This document shows positions 49,396 to 62,108 of a DNA stretch of 64,000 nucleotides, one piece after another. This DNA is from Cunninghamella blakesleeana (taxonomy: Eukaryota > Mucoromycota > Mucoromycetes > Mucorales > Cunninghamellaceae). Positions within the stretch are counted from its first letter, which is position 1. Each line of letters opens with the position of its first letter. The DNA lies in contig JAFCIZ010000005.1 in the NCBI GenBank assembly GCA_017871115.1, positions 2,154,501 to 2,218,500 of the forward strand, written 5' to 3'. Under the pieces are notes generated by a model, which ran no database searches, had not been told where the DNA came from, and was given only the letters and a program-made list of their open reading frames with translations. A program made the position numbers and the translations under genes.

Positions 49396-51355
49396 TTATT
49401 TCAACCAATCCTTCAAAGTCTTTATAGTGTAGTCATGCAAGTAATTAATAGCATCATAAATATAAAAATCCTATACATAATATATATATATTTTCAAAAG
49501 AAAAAAAGATGGTAATCATAATTAATTAACAACATTCATTTAATTACAATCAATCAAATATTTTTTTAATTAATATATAGAATAAAATAAAATAAAATAC
49601 TTACAAAAACATGAATACCCTTAGGGATCACAAGATATTTTTCAAGAGTAGTATTTCTTCTTGGTATAGGATTAGCATCACTTAATACACTAAGTTCACG
49701 CCAATTATCTAGTTTAAAAATATTAAAATTAAAACATGTCTAAAAATAAAGTTTTTCTTATTGTATATTATTTTTTTTCAGCTGTACCATATTCACCCTC
49801 GATCCAAATAGTGCGACTAATACTAAGGTTCCAACCACGATAGTCACGATTTGTATTAGAAGCTTGATTATGTGGAGTTTGATATTTATTTTTACATTCA
49901 TTTATCCAATAATTTTCATTAACTAAATTAGACATGATACGACGAGGATATAAGGGGTGTGTTTTAGGTGGGGAAGTAGGAAGGAAACCAAGCTCACTAC
50001 ATCCTAATGATTATTAGTATTATTATTATTATTTTTTAAAAAAAAAAATGGAATGAATAAATAGATATCTATATTTTTATTATTATTACTATTATTATTA
50101 TTATTATTATTACTTTGGTGATAAAAAGAAATGACATTACTACTATAATAATTATTATCGTTTTCTTTTGTAGTTGATGAATTTTTGTCTTCATTTTTAT
50201 CATATTCAACTTCTTCTTTCACCAATTCAGCATAGTTTTTAAAATGATCATTTGGATCACTCGAGTTTTGAAAAATTGGACAAACATAATCATCAAGATA
50301 ATTTTCATTAGGAGGAGAGTTTTGCCAAAAATTTAAAGCAGTATTCATGGCATCTATAATAGTAAAATAAAGAAAAAGAAACTCAATAAATTAATGCATT
50401 TCTTTGTTTTGTTTTTGTTTTATGCAAAGAATAAATTACAAAGAGCAAATTCCGAATCACTTTCTTTATCTTCAAGACCAAATTGTTTTTTAAAATCCGA
50501 ATTTTCTTGGGAAGGATGGGGATGATTAGCCAAAAAATCATCAATTTTTAAAACAACATTATTTAAACCTTTTACACATTTTGAAGGAGCATATTTCATA
50601 ATAGGGAAGTAATATTGATAAAAATCCATTTCCGCTTGAACAGGAGCAGAGCTGGCTACAGCAGCATATACCAAATCGGGATACTTGTAACGCATCCAAG
50701 CAGCTAAATTACCACTATAACTTCCACCACGTAAAATCCATTTTACTTTATTTGGGGAGCAGTCAAATGGAATGCCTTTTAATTGATCCCCATGTCTTAT
50801 AAAATTGGCCATGTCTTCTAGACTTTGTTCAATTGTTAAATAATTCCATTGAGGTGATTGAAGGCCCTATAAAAGAAAAAAAGAAAAAAATATAAATAAA
50901 TAGATAAAGGGAGTGATTTAATAAACATTTTTTTTTTTTTTTTTTTTTACTTTAGGATAACTTTCACCGTAAAATCGATGTTCAATAACAATCAACATTG
51001 CATTTAATTTCTGAGCCATTAATTTAAAAACAGAATCATCAAATATGGTAGGAACGACGGATTCAGCATTGTATTCACCGGCATTATATAAAATCACAGG
51101 ACCTCCAGATTGATAATAATCCTGGTTTACCCAATATCGTTGTTGAAAAGTTGTAGACTGATTGTTTTTATGATCTAAAGGTTGACTGAAAGAATAAACG
51201 TTATAATTGATTGGAGTGGATGATGATGTGTTGGTATCACGCTTAACTAATTTGGATGGGTAGAGGTGATGATGACTTTTTAAGTTTGTATATATGTTAT
51301 TTTGTTTATAAATAAAAAAAGTTTAATTAAATAAATAAATAATAGCAGCTATAAT

Positions 51356-51419
<64 letters not shown>

Positions 51420-51543
51420 TGATTTATTATATTATAAATTAATATATTAAGAAAATATACCTAAAAGTATGAATGAGCGTATTACTTTTAGCTTGTACCC
51501 ATGACAACAAGCATAATGAAAGAATAAATATTAGTTTTTTCAT
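49396..51543 (-). CDS. Secreted S28-family serine peptidase
   Basis: Exons 51461-51543, 50951-51275, 50440-50866, 50114-50353, 49788-50003, 49605-49708 and 49396-49470 give 489 aa. A signal peptide is present (MKKLIFILSLCLLSWVQA). Family blocks are FSQPLDHKN, GGPVILYNAGE, IEHRFYGESYP, and the nucleophile RGGSYSGNLAAW (Ser185). The Asp (GEYGDNWRELSV) and His (IPKGIHVFDF) regions lie in the last exons. S28 enzymes are lysosomal or secreted prolyl carboxypeptidases or dipeptidyl peptidases. The intron 50004-50113 begins inside an AAT-repeat run. Splicing there gives YHQRCSELGF, which fits the family, whereas reading through adds Asn residues and then stops. Confidence 0.9.
51359..51419. repeat. 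TA then TATG microsatellite in S28 intron
   Basis: A TA run (51359-51395) passes directly into TATG units (51396-51419). It lies in the first intron of the S28 gene. Confidence 0.9.
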
Positions 51544-52268
51544 TATTCATAAAATAAAGGAATGTATATAAAAATGAAATATATGAAAAAATGAAAGAAA
51601 AAGGGAAGAAAAAGAGATTAAATAAAATGGGCTTGTATAGTTTTTTTTTATTTTATTTTTACTTTTTAGCATATCCCTTATTTAGAACTAAAAAATGGAT
51701 TTTATAATACCAAATATACAAGGCGGAGTTTGACAACTCTATCTATAGTACACAGTAAGCGTGTAACCATGTTAAAAAATAATAGATTTTTTTAATATTT
51801 ATAACCTTCTACTATTTATATAAGTTTTATTTATATAAATAATCTATGTCATATAAAAAAGTGTCAACTATAAAAAGGTATTTTTAAATTATTTTTAAGA
51901 AATAATAAATTTAATTAGACGATTCATTTCAAATAAAATCAAATGCTTGGGCATGTTTTATTTTACTTTATTTGGATTTTCATGGAAGAAACCATTTTCA
52001 ACATTTTTTATTTTTTATTTTTTTGATAAAATAAAAGACTTCTTTTCAAGAGGCAAAAACATGCAGGGGTTATAGAGTATAGTTAAGAGTGGGGTTTTAT
52101 AAAAGAAAAAAAAGAATGTCTTTACAAAAAAAAAAAATAAAACAATGGCAAACATAATTTTCTCTACGTGATTTTGATAACCAAGTTGACTATGAACGAA
52201 TATGTGTGTATGTATATGAATATATATGTATATATAACATATATGTACGTACATACACACAAGAACAT

Positions 52269-52301
<33 letters not shown>

Positions 52302-53295
52302 AGATCTGAATGAATTAAAAAATAAATAAAAAAAGAGGTAATATAATTTATTTAATAAAGAAAAATATACTTTATTATTTATTTATATTTATATAGTTAT
52401 GTAAGACTATAAACAAGTTTTATTATTGCTATGATGATTACCTCCCTTTGTTTTTTTGTTTATATTCATGAGGGTACTTGAATCATTTGTACGACTTTAT
52501 AATTATTCATATTTTGATAGTGAATTAATATAATACTACACATGTCTTTAGGATAATTCAAACTATTGGGAAAGATTATTTTTAAAAAATCATATGATGG
52601 TTTCATGTCATCTTATTCTATTAATCCAAAACTTAATTTTATTGTCAAGGAAATATTAATAGAATTAATGCCATAAAAAGAATTGTTGTACTGATAATAA
52701 AATAAATCTGAATTGTTTCGCTTTAATAGGGTATAGTTAAAGAAAAAATAGGTATACAAATAATCCACTTATTGTTGTCAATACAATACTGTTTTTATTT
52801 CAAAATTGGCTTTAGTTGTGTCATAATTGTATAAAATGAATCCTTATTTGGATGGTTGCATAAAAAATAAAATATTGGAATACGAATGTACAACTTTTTT
52901 ATTAATACAATTGTTTTATATTTTATTAAAAAAAAAAAACTCTGTATACATAAAAAATCAGCTCTACATAAAACAGTTGTATTATATTTACATCTATATA
53001 ACTATATATCTATATATCTATATCTATTTCTATATAATTATATATATATTTGATTATTAAACAATAGTTTATGATCAAGTTTTTATAGGCAAAAAAAAAA
53101 AAAAAAAAAAAAATTAAAAAATAAAAAACTGGCAAGTTAAAAAAAATACCTAAATAAGAATACGCTAAGCTGATTGGCAGCGGAATCGTCACTTTTTTTT
53201 TTTTTTTTTCCTCTCTTGAAAAAATAAGGTCCGTTGTTTTTTTTTTTTTTTCTCATTCTTTTTCTCTTTTTCGTTATTTTTTAAAATAATAAAAG
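51544..53295. other. Intergenic, S28 peptidase / GlnRS
   Basis: About 1.75 kb with TA, CA and homopolymer runs. A plus-strand open fragment of about 41 codons (about 52555-52677, containing KSYDGFMSSYSINPKLNFIV) may be a relic. The GlnRS promoter has an inverted CCAAT (TGATTGG, 53171-53177) and CT-rich tracts. Confidence 0.5.
53171..53177 (-). promoter_or_regulatory. Inverted CCAAT box upstream of GlnRS
   Basis: TGATTGG (CCAATCA on the minus strand) lies about 120 bp upstream of the start codon, in a GC-richer context (GATTGGCAGCGG). Confidence 0.45.
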
Positions 53296-56061
53296 ATGGA
53301 AGAACTTATTCCTATTTTTATGAGCATTGGCTTATCTGAACAAAAAGCAAAAGATACAGCAAAAAATAAAAAATTAGCTCCTACCTTAGAAAGTGTTATT
53401 AATGAAGCAAAAGTACGTGAATCTGGTTGTGAAAAAGATCTTGGTAATCTACTTTATCACTTAGCTTCTACTATTACAAAAGAAGCTCAACCTCATCTCG
53501 GTTATCTTGTTAATAAAGTTGTTATTGGTGATTTAAAAACTACTGATCAAGTTGCTGGTAAATTGAATTCATATTATTATAAAGATGCAAAATAACACAC
53601 GCTTGAAAATAATAAGAGTAACAATGATAATTATAACAATAATATTTATACAATTATTCTTTTATATATATATATATATATATATATCTTGTATTTATTT
53701 GTATAGCTGCTATAAAGTTTGTTGAAGATACTGAAACTATTGATGAAAAGGCATTCAACGAAGCTGCCGGTGTTGGTAAGTTGGGAGTGCTGATTTAATA
53801 AAAAAGAAAAAATATCCAAAATAGGAAGCAGATATGTCAAAATGAGCCTATCATGACTCATTATATGTGTTATCTTTTTATTTTTTTCCCATAATTCATG
53901 AATGCTTATCTTTTTTCCTTTTTTTTTTTTATTCATAGGGGTAATCATTACTGAAGAACAAATCAAAGAAGGTATTGCCAATTATATTGAAGCCAATAAA
54001 GAAAACATTATTACCAATCGATATAAAACACTTGGACCTTCCCTTGCAGCAGTTAGAAAATCAGCTAATAATGAATTAAAATGGGCAGATGGAGGACTTG
54101 TAAAAACAGAATTAGAAAATCAATACTTGGCTTTATTAGGACCCAAGGATGAAAGAGATGTACCACAAAAGAAAAAGAAAGAACCCAAAGCTAAAAAGGA
54201 ACCTGCCGGTGATAATAATAAAAAGACAGCCGGTGATGACAAAAAGAAAAAGGATAACGCTGGTGAAGCTTCTGCTCCTCAAGATCTTAATAAAATGTTC
54301 TTTGAAGGTGAATTAGCCAAATTACATCGTCCCGGTGGCAACAAGCAAATCAAACCTGAATTAATGGAACAACACTTAAAAGCTACTGGTGGCAAAGTTT
54401 ATACTCGATTCCCTCCTGAACCTAACGGCTTCCTTCACATCGGTCATGCTAAGGCTATCAATGTCAACTTTGGTTATGCTAAAGCCCATAATGGCGTTTG
54501 CTACCTTCGCTATGATGATACTAATCCTGAAGCCGAAGAAGAAAAATATTTCGTTTCCATTTTAGAAACAGTACGTTGGTTAGGTTTTGAACCTTGGAAA
54601 ATCACTTACTCCAGTGATTATTTCCAACAATTATATGATTTAGCTATTTTGTTGATTAAAAAGGGATTCGCCTATACTTGTCAATGTACCGGCGAAGAAA
54701 TTCATGCTCATCGTGGTGGGGATGATGGTGGCCCTCGTACAGCCTGTGCCCATCGTGATCGTCCTATTGAAGAAACTTTGGACCAATTTGTGAAAATGAA
54801 GGAAGGCCGTTACAAAGAAGGTGAAATCACTTTACGTATGAAGATGGATTTAGAAAATGGAAACCCTCAATTTTGGGATTTGATTGCTTATCGTGTCTTG
54901 TATACTCCCCACCACCGTACAGGCTCCACCTGGTGTATCTATCCTACTTATGATTATACTCATTGTTTAGTGGATTCCTTTGAAAACATCACTCACTCCT
55001 TATGTACAACTGAATTTAGACAATCTCGTGAAAGTTATTATTGGTTAGTCGATGCGCTTGAAGTGTATAAACCCGTTCAATGGGAATATGGACGTTTGAA
55101 TGTAACAGGTACTATTATGTCCAAACGTAAAATTTTAAATATGGTCAATAATAAACATGTAGAAGGATGGGATGACCCAAGATTATATACTTTGGTCGGT
55201 ATCCGTCGCCGTGGTGTACCTCCTCAAGCCATTAATAACTTTGTGTTGGAATTGGGCGTCACTACCAATAAGACAATTATTGATGCATTACGCTTTGACG
55301 CTAAAACAAGAGAATATTTAGATAGCACTGCCCCTCGATTAATGGCTATTACCCATCCTTTGAAAGTCGTATTAAAGAATTTACCTGATGACTATTTAGA
55401 AGAAATCGTAGTACCCAATAAACCCCGTGATCCTGCCATGGGCGAGCACAAAGTTCCTTTCACCAAAGTCTTATATATCGATCAATCAGATTTCCGTGAA
55501 CAAGATTCTAAAGATTATTACCGTTTGGCTCCCGGCAAATCTGTTGGCTTATTACATATCAAACATCCTATTAAATGTGTCGATATCAAAAAGAATCCTT
55601 CTACTGGTATGATTGAAGAATTGATTTGTGATTATGAACACGATGTAGCCTTTAAGAAACCAAAGACTTATATTCATTGGGTAGCTGATTCTCCAAAACA
55701 TCATTCCCCCGTAAAATTAGATCAAGTTCGCTTATACCAACCCTTATTTAAACATGAAAATCCTGAAAAAGCAGAAGGTGGTTACTTGAATGATATTAAT
55801 GAAAACTCTTTGGAAGTTATCCATGGTGCCATTGCTAATATTGGTATCTATGATCATATTCAAGATTGGGTTAAAAAGACTGGTGGAAAAGATAAAGAAA
55901 GTATGCGCTGGCAATTTGTTCGTACCGGGTATTTCTGTTTAGATTGGGATACTGAATTGGATCTTGATTTAATTAAACAAGGTAATGTTCATGATGGCTT
56001 ACGTCGTTTGGTTGTAAATCGTACTGTCACCTTAAAAGAAGACGCTGGGAAATCTTCTTAA
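53296..56061 (+). CDS. GLN4: Cytosolic glutaminyl-tRNA synthetase
   Basis: Exons 53296-53557, 53707-53775 and 53939-56061 give 817 aa (yeast Gln4 is 809). The joined N-terminal region (about 190 residues) is the eukaryotic GlnRS appended tRNA-binding domain, followed by a Lys-rich linker (about 195-230). The class I signature is RFPPEPNGFLHIGHAKAI and the KMSKS variant is GTIMSKRKI. GlnRS charges tRNA-Gln with glutamine using ATP. The first exon ends at a donor inside CAAGTTGCTG|GTAAAT. The unspliced frame from 53558 reaches a stop within 40 nt. A perfect Gcn4 site lies in intron 2. Confidence 0.97.
53853..53861. promoter_or_regulatory. Gcn4-type site in GlnRS intron 2
   Basis: ATGACTCAT fits RTGASTCAY exactly and lies within intron 2 (53776-53938). 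Aminoacyl-tRNA synthetase genes are known Gcn4 targets, but sites inside introns are unusual. Confidence 0.35.
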
Positions 56062-56716
56062 AAAAAATATTAAGGATTAGTTTTAATGATAATTATAATA
56101 ATTAAATAATAAAAAAATAAACAAGTTTTTATTTATTTAACTAATGCAAGCTTAAAAAAACTATGGTGTCACGTTGTACATATGATTATAATTATGAAAT
56201 TATGGATAAGGAGAAAATGTTTATTTTATTCTATTTACATTTTTTTTTTTTTGTTTTTGTTTTTGTTTTTTTTTTTTTGATAAAAAAAAAATGATAAGAA
56301 TTATAAAATGATAATAATGATTAAAAGTTATCTTTTTTTTTTTTAAAAAAAAAAAGAAAAGATAAAATGAAGAGAAGAGGGAGAGAATGAAAGAAGGATA
56401 TATTAATATTAAACTAAAGAAAAAAGAAAAAAGTAATCATAATAATTATAATTGTAATAATAAAAAGGAAGGGAGTCGTATTATAATAGTAATTAAGGTA
56501 AATTATGTTATTTATATTATAGTTCAGGGATAATAAAAGAATGTTATATATTAAGGATTATTTATGACAATCTAAAAAAAAAAAAAGAGAGAGAGGAGAG
56601 AAAAGAGAGAAGGGGATAAAAAAAATCTAATGAGGCTGGAGCATTTTTCCATCCAATTTAAAAACAGGTATCTTGTATGATTGTTATTATTGTCTATTTC
56701 TAATTATTATTAATTT
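56062..56716. other. Convergent 3' region, GlnRS / zinc-ribbon gene
   Basis: AT-rich with T-tract/A-tract junctions (for example about 56331-56355) and GA-rich runs (about 56586-56612). No gene seen. Confidence 0.5.
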
Positions 56717-57167
56717 TTAGAGTTGAAATGAAGAAGAAGAATGAACAGTGTCAGTATAATAATAATCAAGATCATTGACCGAGGATGATGGTAAACTCAA
56801 TGTTGTATAACTGGTCGACAAATAACGATGTAAATCCATAAGAGAAGTAGTGGTGATATCATTATTTGGTAATTGAGAATCTTTCCAATGACAATGATGG
56901 CATTCATATTTAACAGAAGTCGAATCCTTGATCCGTTTATTTAATAAAATAAATTGGCGTTCAGAACGTGTTAATTGTACGGAAGCATGGTTTTTACATT
57001 GTGGACATGGATGGGCTGTATTTTCTAAGGCTATTTTTTTACCAGATTTACTGACTATTTATATTTATAAAAAAAAAAAAAAAAAGATTAGATTGACTAA
57101 TAAATTTATTAATATATTTTGTTTCAAATCAATTAAACTTACCTAAAATAAAATGGTTTGACTTCAT
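56717..57167 (-). CDS. Small zinc-ribbon protein
   Basis: Exons 57143-57167 and 56717-57054 give 120 aa. Two CxxC pairs (CPQC and CHHC, about 35 residues apart) form a zinc ribbon. The layout HFILVSKSGKKIALENTAHP CPQC suggests the zinc-ribbon-15-type fungal family, whose function is unknown. The C-terminus is Ser/Tyr-rich. First exon only 25 nt. Confidence 0.75.
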
Positions 57168-57868
57168 TATTTTTTTTTATATTAATGTTCTATGATATAT
57201 GAATAGTTTCTAAGGTTTATATATATAAATTATAATTTACAAAAATAAAAAAAAATAAAAAAAAAAAAAAGTCTATATAAAAAGGAAAGGAAGGGTAATA
57301 TAAAATATTATTGATAAAAGTAGAAAAAGAAAAGAAGAGAAAAGAAAAAAGAAAATAAAAAGATTTGGAAAATCAAATTTAAAATTTTTTATAATCCCCG
57401 CAAAAATTACCAAAAAAAATAAAGACCGGATCTTTTAAGCGCACGTTTCCGTCATTTCCTGTTTTATTTTCCTTTCCTTGAATTTTTATTGGCTTTGTTT
57501 TATATTCATTTCGTCATTTCATTTCGGGTAATAATAAAAATGGTAAAAATGTAATATAAAAAAAAATTTTTTTACAAGTTTAAATAAATTTTAATCTCTC
57601 ATTCGCTTAAATTTTATTTTTTTAAACACTTAAATATTATTTCATGGTTGTCTTTTTTCTTTTTTTCTTTTTCTCTATTCCCATTTTCTGTTTTACTTTT
57701 TTTGAAAAATAAAATAATAAAACCACCCTCTTCGGGAATAATAAAAATATAGATGTTCTATGCAATCGATTAAAAAAACTACTAGACTGGATTTTAAAAT
57801 ATATATATAAAATGGGGAAAGGGGGAAAGATGGAAATCGTTTGCTAAAACATGATATAAATGGTTTGA

Positions 57869-57902
<34 letters not shown>

Positions 57903-59534
57903 ATATAAATAATTAATAGAATGATATTCATTTCATTCATTCCACTATCAAAATTCTCGATGAAAACAGTTATATCTATTATCATCACCAGTTTAAAAAA
58001 TAAAAATAAAAAATAACATTTTGGGATATTTACTTCAACTTGTCAATGGAATCAAATTCAAAATAAATATAGAAAGAATAGGAGGAAGACGATAATTATC
58101 CCCTTTGATCAATCACACATATATATATATTTATAAAAAAAGGAGCATAATGAATATGAGAGAGAGAGAGAGAGAAAGAGTATATGTATGTGATTAATGT
58201 TATGCAATTGATCTCTCAACTATGTTTTAAAAAAAAAAAACGCTGTGATTGAAATAAAATATTTTTTAAACTTTTTTTTTCTATAGAATAATAAAAAGAT
58301 GTATATAACTTGTTTTAAAACGTGGTATTTACTAAATGAACCGACAACTTGATAAGTCGTCAATATAAAAGGAATATAGTATTTATTTATTTAGAAAAAA
58401 GAAAAAAAAATCATAATATAACCATTTAATAATAATAAAAAAGAAACACGCACAATTAAAATATTAAAACTAATAATGATTAAATTTTATTCTAATCATA
58501 AAAATAGAAAATTAAAAAATAAATAGAAAAAAAAAAGTTGCTATTAAAAATTAAACTATTTTTCTTTTTTTCTTTATTTCAACAAAAATATAATATAATA
58601 TATATATACATATACACATGTAGGCAATTTGAAGCAGTAAAGATCAACTACGTACATAGATAAATAGTTAGGTACGTGTTTTAATATAGAAAAAACGTGT
58701 CACTGTGGATGATTTTTATTTATTTATATAAATAATAAACATACATAAATTAATCATCGTATTCATTTTTTTATATAAAATAATAATAAAATTATCAAAG
58801 AAGCGAGGAGAACCTTATTTTCTTCGGTAAAATGGCAATATAAAACATATTATATATATACATATATATATATATACAAACATATCTCCATTTTCTTTTT
58901 TTTTTTCTATTTCTCTTTTCATTAAAAGTATGAATACTTTTATGATTTTATTTTTTTTATTTTATTTTATATTGAGCAATAATAAATTAATGTGAAAGAC
59001 TCATACTATATATAGGAGAGGCAGTCTCGAACCATAGATTCATGGTTATAAGTAAAAGGGACAATGCACCTTTCTGCATATTTCCATGTATAACCTAAGC
59101 TGTGTTTAAAATTTATATTTAAATTTTTTTTATTTTACCAAGAAAAATCATTTTCTTTTTCTTCCCCTTTTATACTTAATATTATTATTATTATTTATTA
59201 TTTATGTCTATTTTAATATTTTCCGCGTAAACTCCTCTTTTTTTTTTTTTTTCTTCTCTTTCTCTCTTATTTTTATTTTTTAACCACCACCCCTTCCTTT
59301 CCCTTTTCTCCTATTCTTTTTTCTCTTTCTCATTCTCACTTGTTCACTTGCTCTCATTCTTTCACACTCTTCTTTTTCATTTAGTTTTTTTTTTTTTTTA
59401 ATCGCAACTTGTATAATTAATATAATCCTTTGACACACACTCATACAAATTCATACATACCTACGTATATATATATATACATATATATAAATACACATAT
59501 AAATATACATACACTCACACACACACACACACAC

Positions 59535-59566
<32 letters not shown>

Positions 59567-59667
59567 CTACATATATACATATACATACTCATAAATATAT
59601 GTATGCATAAATAACTAATACTAAAAAAAAAACGACTAAAGCATCATCAACAATAACAACAACAACA
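57168..59667. other. 2.5-kb intergenic region with long pyrimidine tract
   Basis: Mostly AT-rich with TA, CA and GA microsatellites (for example 57870-57900, 58155-58176, 59510-59567). A GC-richer block with a short hairpin lies at about 59007-59105. A large pyrimidine-rich tract (about 59236-59390) precedes the next gene and probably belongs to its promoter or leader. No gene was assigned. Confidence 0.5.
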
Positions 59668-60001
59668 ATGGATTCAACACAGGAACCTTTATTAGCAAAA
59701 TTAAAAACAGGATTATATAAACTTATTGGAAAAAGAAATCCATCCATAAGTCATCACTCTAATAAAAGAAATCATGCTTCTACTTATCAACAAAGTAGAA
59801 AAGAGGAGGAAGAAGAGGAAGAAGACCAAGATGAACAAGAACATATTAATACAGCTTTAAAATATAATTTATATTCCAAAGATGATTGTTTTGAAAGAAA
59901 TCGATATTTAAAAACCAGTTATCATCATCATGAAAGAAGACCTTCCACTATCTCTATTCAAACAGTCCCTACTAATTTATATCAACCTCCTAGTATATTA
60001 A

Positions 60002-60044
<43 letters not shown>

Positions 60045-60629
60045 CCCCTCTTCTCCTTCATCTCATCACCATTACACTCACCATCGTCATACTAGTAGTT
60101 TACAAAGTGGGTCTGTTATTTCTACTCCTTCTTCAACAAGACCTTCTTCCCACTTCCATCATGTACGGAATTATTCTCATGTTTCTTATTTATCAGCTTC
60201 TAATATTACTATGAATTCTGAAGATTTAACAGCAAAAGAGTTTGCAGATATGGCTGGCATTAAAATCATACCTGACGATGACAATGATGATGATCGTAAT
60301 GACCATTATTTAACAGATTATAGCGATAACCACCATCATTTTACAACAACAACTTCAACTTTGACTCGGACTAATACAAATAATACTAGTTATACAGTCA
60401 ATTCTCATCATACTACAACTGGCCATACTACTCCTCATTCTTCCTCTTCTTCATATCATCGCCAACAGCATCGCCAGCAACAAGAAGGAAATTGGTCGAT
60501 AATTAGCTGTGATTCATCTAAAAGTCAGTCTAATCCAACCCGTATATGGGATCAACAATTTTGGTCAAAACCAGGTACCGAAGATAAAAAGGAAAAAGAA
60601 TACAATAAAGTTAAAAGTGATGTCAATGG

Positions 60630-60660
<31 letters not shown>

Positions 60661-61125
60661 AATATTACAACAACTATTCATATAAATAAAACAACCTCTT
60701 CACCTATTCCTACTTCTATATTAAATAATTCTTCCAATATAACAACAGTAACTTCACCACAATTACCTACTTTACCTAATAATAATAATAATGTCCATAA
60801 TTATAATGGAAAAACATTAAGAAAACATCGATCAGCCATGTTTCAACATCGTCAAACATTATCTTTACCCCCTCCTATACCACCTATCACTTCAAGTAAA
60901 ATGCGTTATCATCATGGAAAAAGTAAAAGTACTTGCGATTTACCTATTGTTCATGAGTTAAGAAGAATGCATTCTCTTTCAATTGATCATCATAATCATA
61001 ACAACAACAACAATAATAATAATAATAATAATAATGATTTTGTAATGAAAAAAGGTCGTTTTGAAATTCAATATGAATCTCCATTACCTTTATCTTCTAC
61101 TACGCCATCATCTTCATCATCATGA
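59668..61125 (+). CDS. Low-complexity, probably disordered protein
   Basis: Single exon, 485 aa, rich in Ser, Asn, His, Thr and Asp, with poly-Asn (two places), a run of Asp and a C-terminal Ser run. No domain is recognised. Basic Ser patches (RRPSTIS, RKHRSAM, RRMHSLS) are good kinase sites, and the family may be regulatory or signalling. A short conserved-looking segment lies at about 188-206 (LTAKEFADMAGIKIIPDD). The start is preceded by a CAA-rich leader. Whether it is a conserved gene cannot be told from the sequence alone. Confidence 0.7.
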
Positions 61126-61625
61126 CATCATTTATTTTTTACTATTTTTAATATCTAATGTTGATACCTTTTTGTATATTTCTCGTTCTTTTTTTTTTTT
61201 TAAATTATAATTATCGTAACCATTATTTATTTATTTTTTATTTTTTTAATCATATCCCCTTCTATATAATTATTAGCCATTCATTATTTATTATTTATTT
61301 ATTTATACTTAATATAATAAAAAAATAATAAAAAATAATAAAAAATGAAAAAAAAGTGATAATAATGACTTTTAGAAAGTGTCATCCATATTTCGGATTC
61401 AGGTTATATTTTTGCATAGTAATTTATTTTCATTGGTCAGATAAAAAAAATAAATGTAATGAGTCACTTCTATATTTTTTTTATTTAATTTCCTCGATTT
61501 TTTTAAATCAATTCATTTTTTTTTTTTTTTCCTCCTTTCTTTTTTTTATTTTTTTATTTTTTTTATTATTATATTTCCTTTATTTTTCCCTTTAATTTTA
61601 TATTTATAAAAACATAAAAAAAAGA
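61126..61625. promoter_or_regulatory. Threonine dehydratase promoter region
   Basis: About 500 bp. It contains a perfect Gcn4 site (61459-61467), an ATTGG at about 61432, and a long T/C-rich tract up to the start codon. Confidence 0.5.
61459..61467. promoter_or_regulatory. Gcn4-type site upstream of threonine dehydratase
   Basis: ATGAGTCAC matches RTGASTCAY. It lies 159 bp upstream of the start codon, a usual distance for fungal Gcn4 sites. Confidence 0.6.
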
Positions 61626-62043
61626 ATGACACCACCACCACGTACAGAAGGTTTAGTTGAAACCGATACAAATGAACCTAATCCTCATTTACATAGCACT
61701 TTACAGCCTCAACAAGTAGAATTTAAACAAGCTGATGAAATGCCCGATTATTTAAGATTGATATTAACTGCTCGTGTTTATGATATTATTAAAGAAACAC
61801 CTTTACAAGAAGCTGTCAACTTGAATACTAAACTCAGTAAAAAAAAAGGAGGCCAAGAAGAAGAAGAAAAAGTACGTATTTATTTAAAAAGAGAAGATTT
61901 ACAACCAGTTTTTTCTTTTAAAATCCGTGGGGCATATAATAAATTGGCTCATTTGACAGAAGAAGAAAAAAAAGCTGGTGTTATTGCTTGTTCTGCTGGT
62001 AAGTAAATTGAAAATAATAGTAATAATAGTAATAATAATAATA

Positions 62044-62108
<65 letters not shown>

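Noticed and set aside
52015..52284. 89-aa minus-strand ORF
   Set aside because: Made mostly from TA/CA repeats and homopolymers.
58985..59060. tRNA-like B-box (GGTTCGAGAC) on the minus strand
   Set aside because: No matching T-stem, A-box or acceptor stem could be formed around it.
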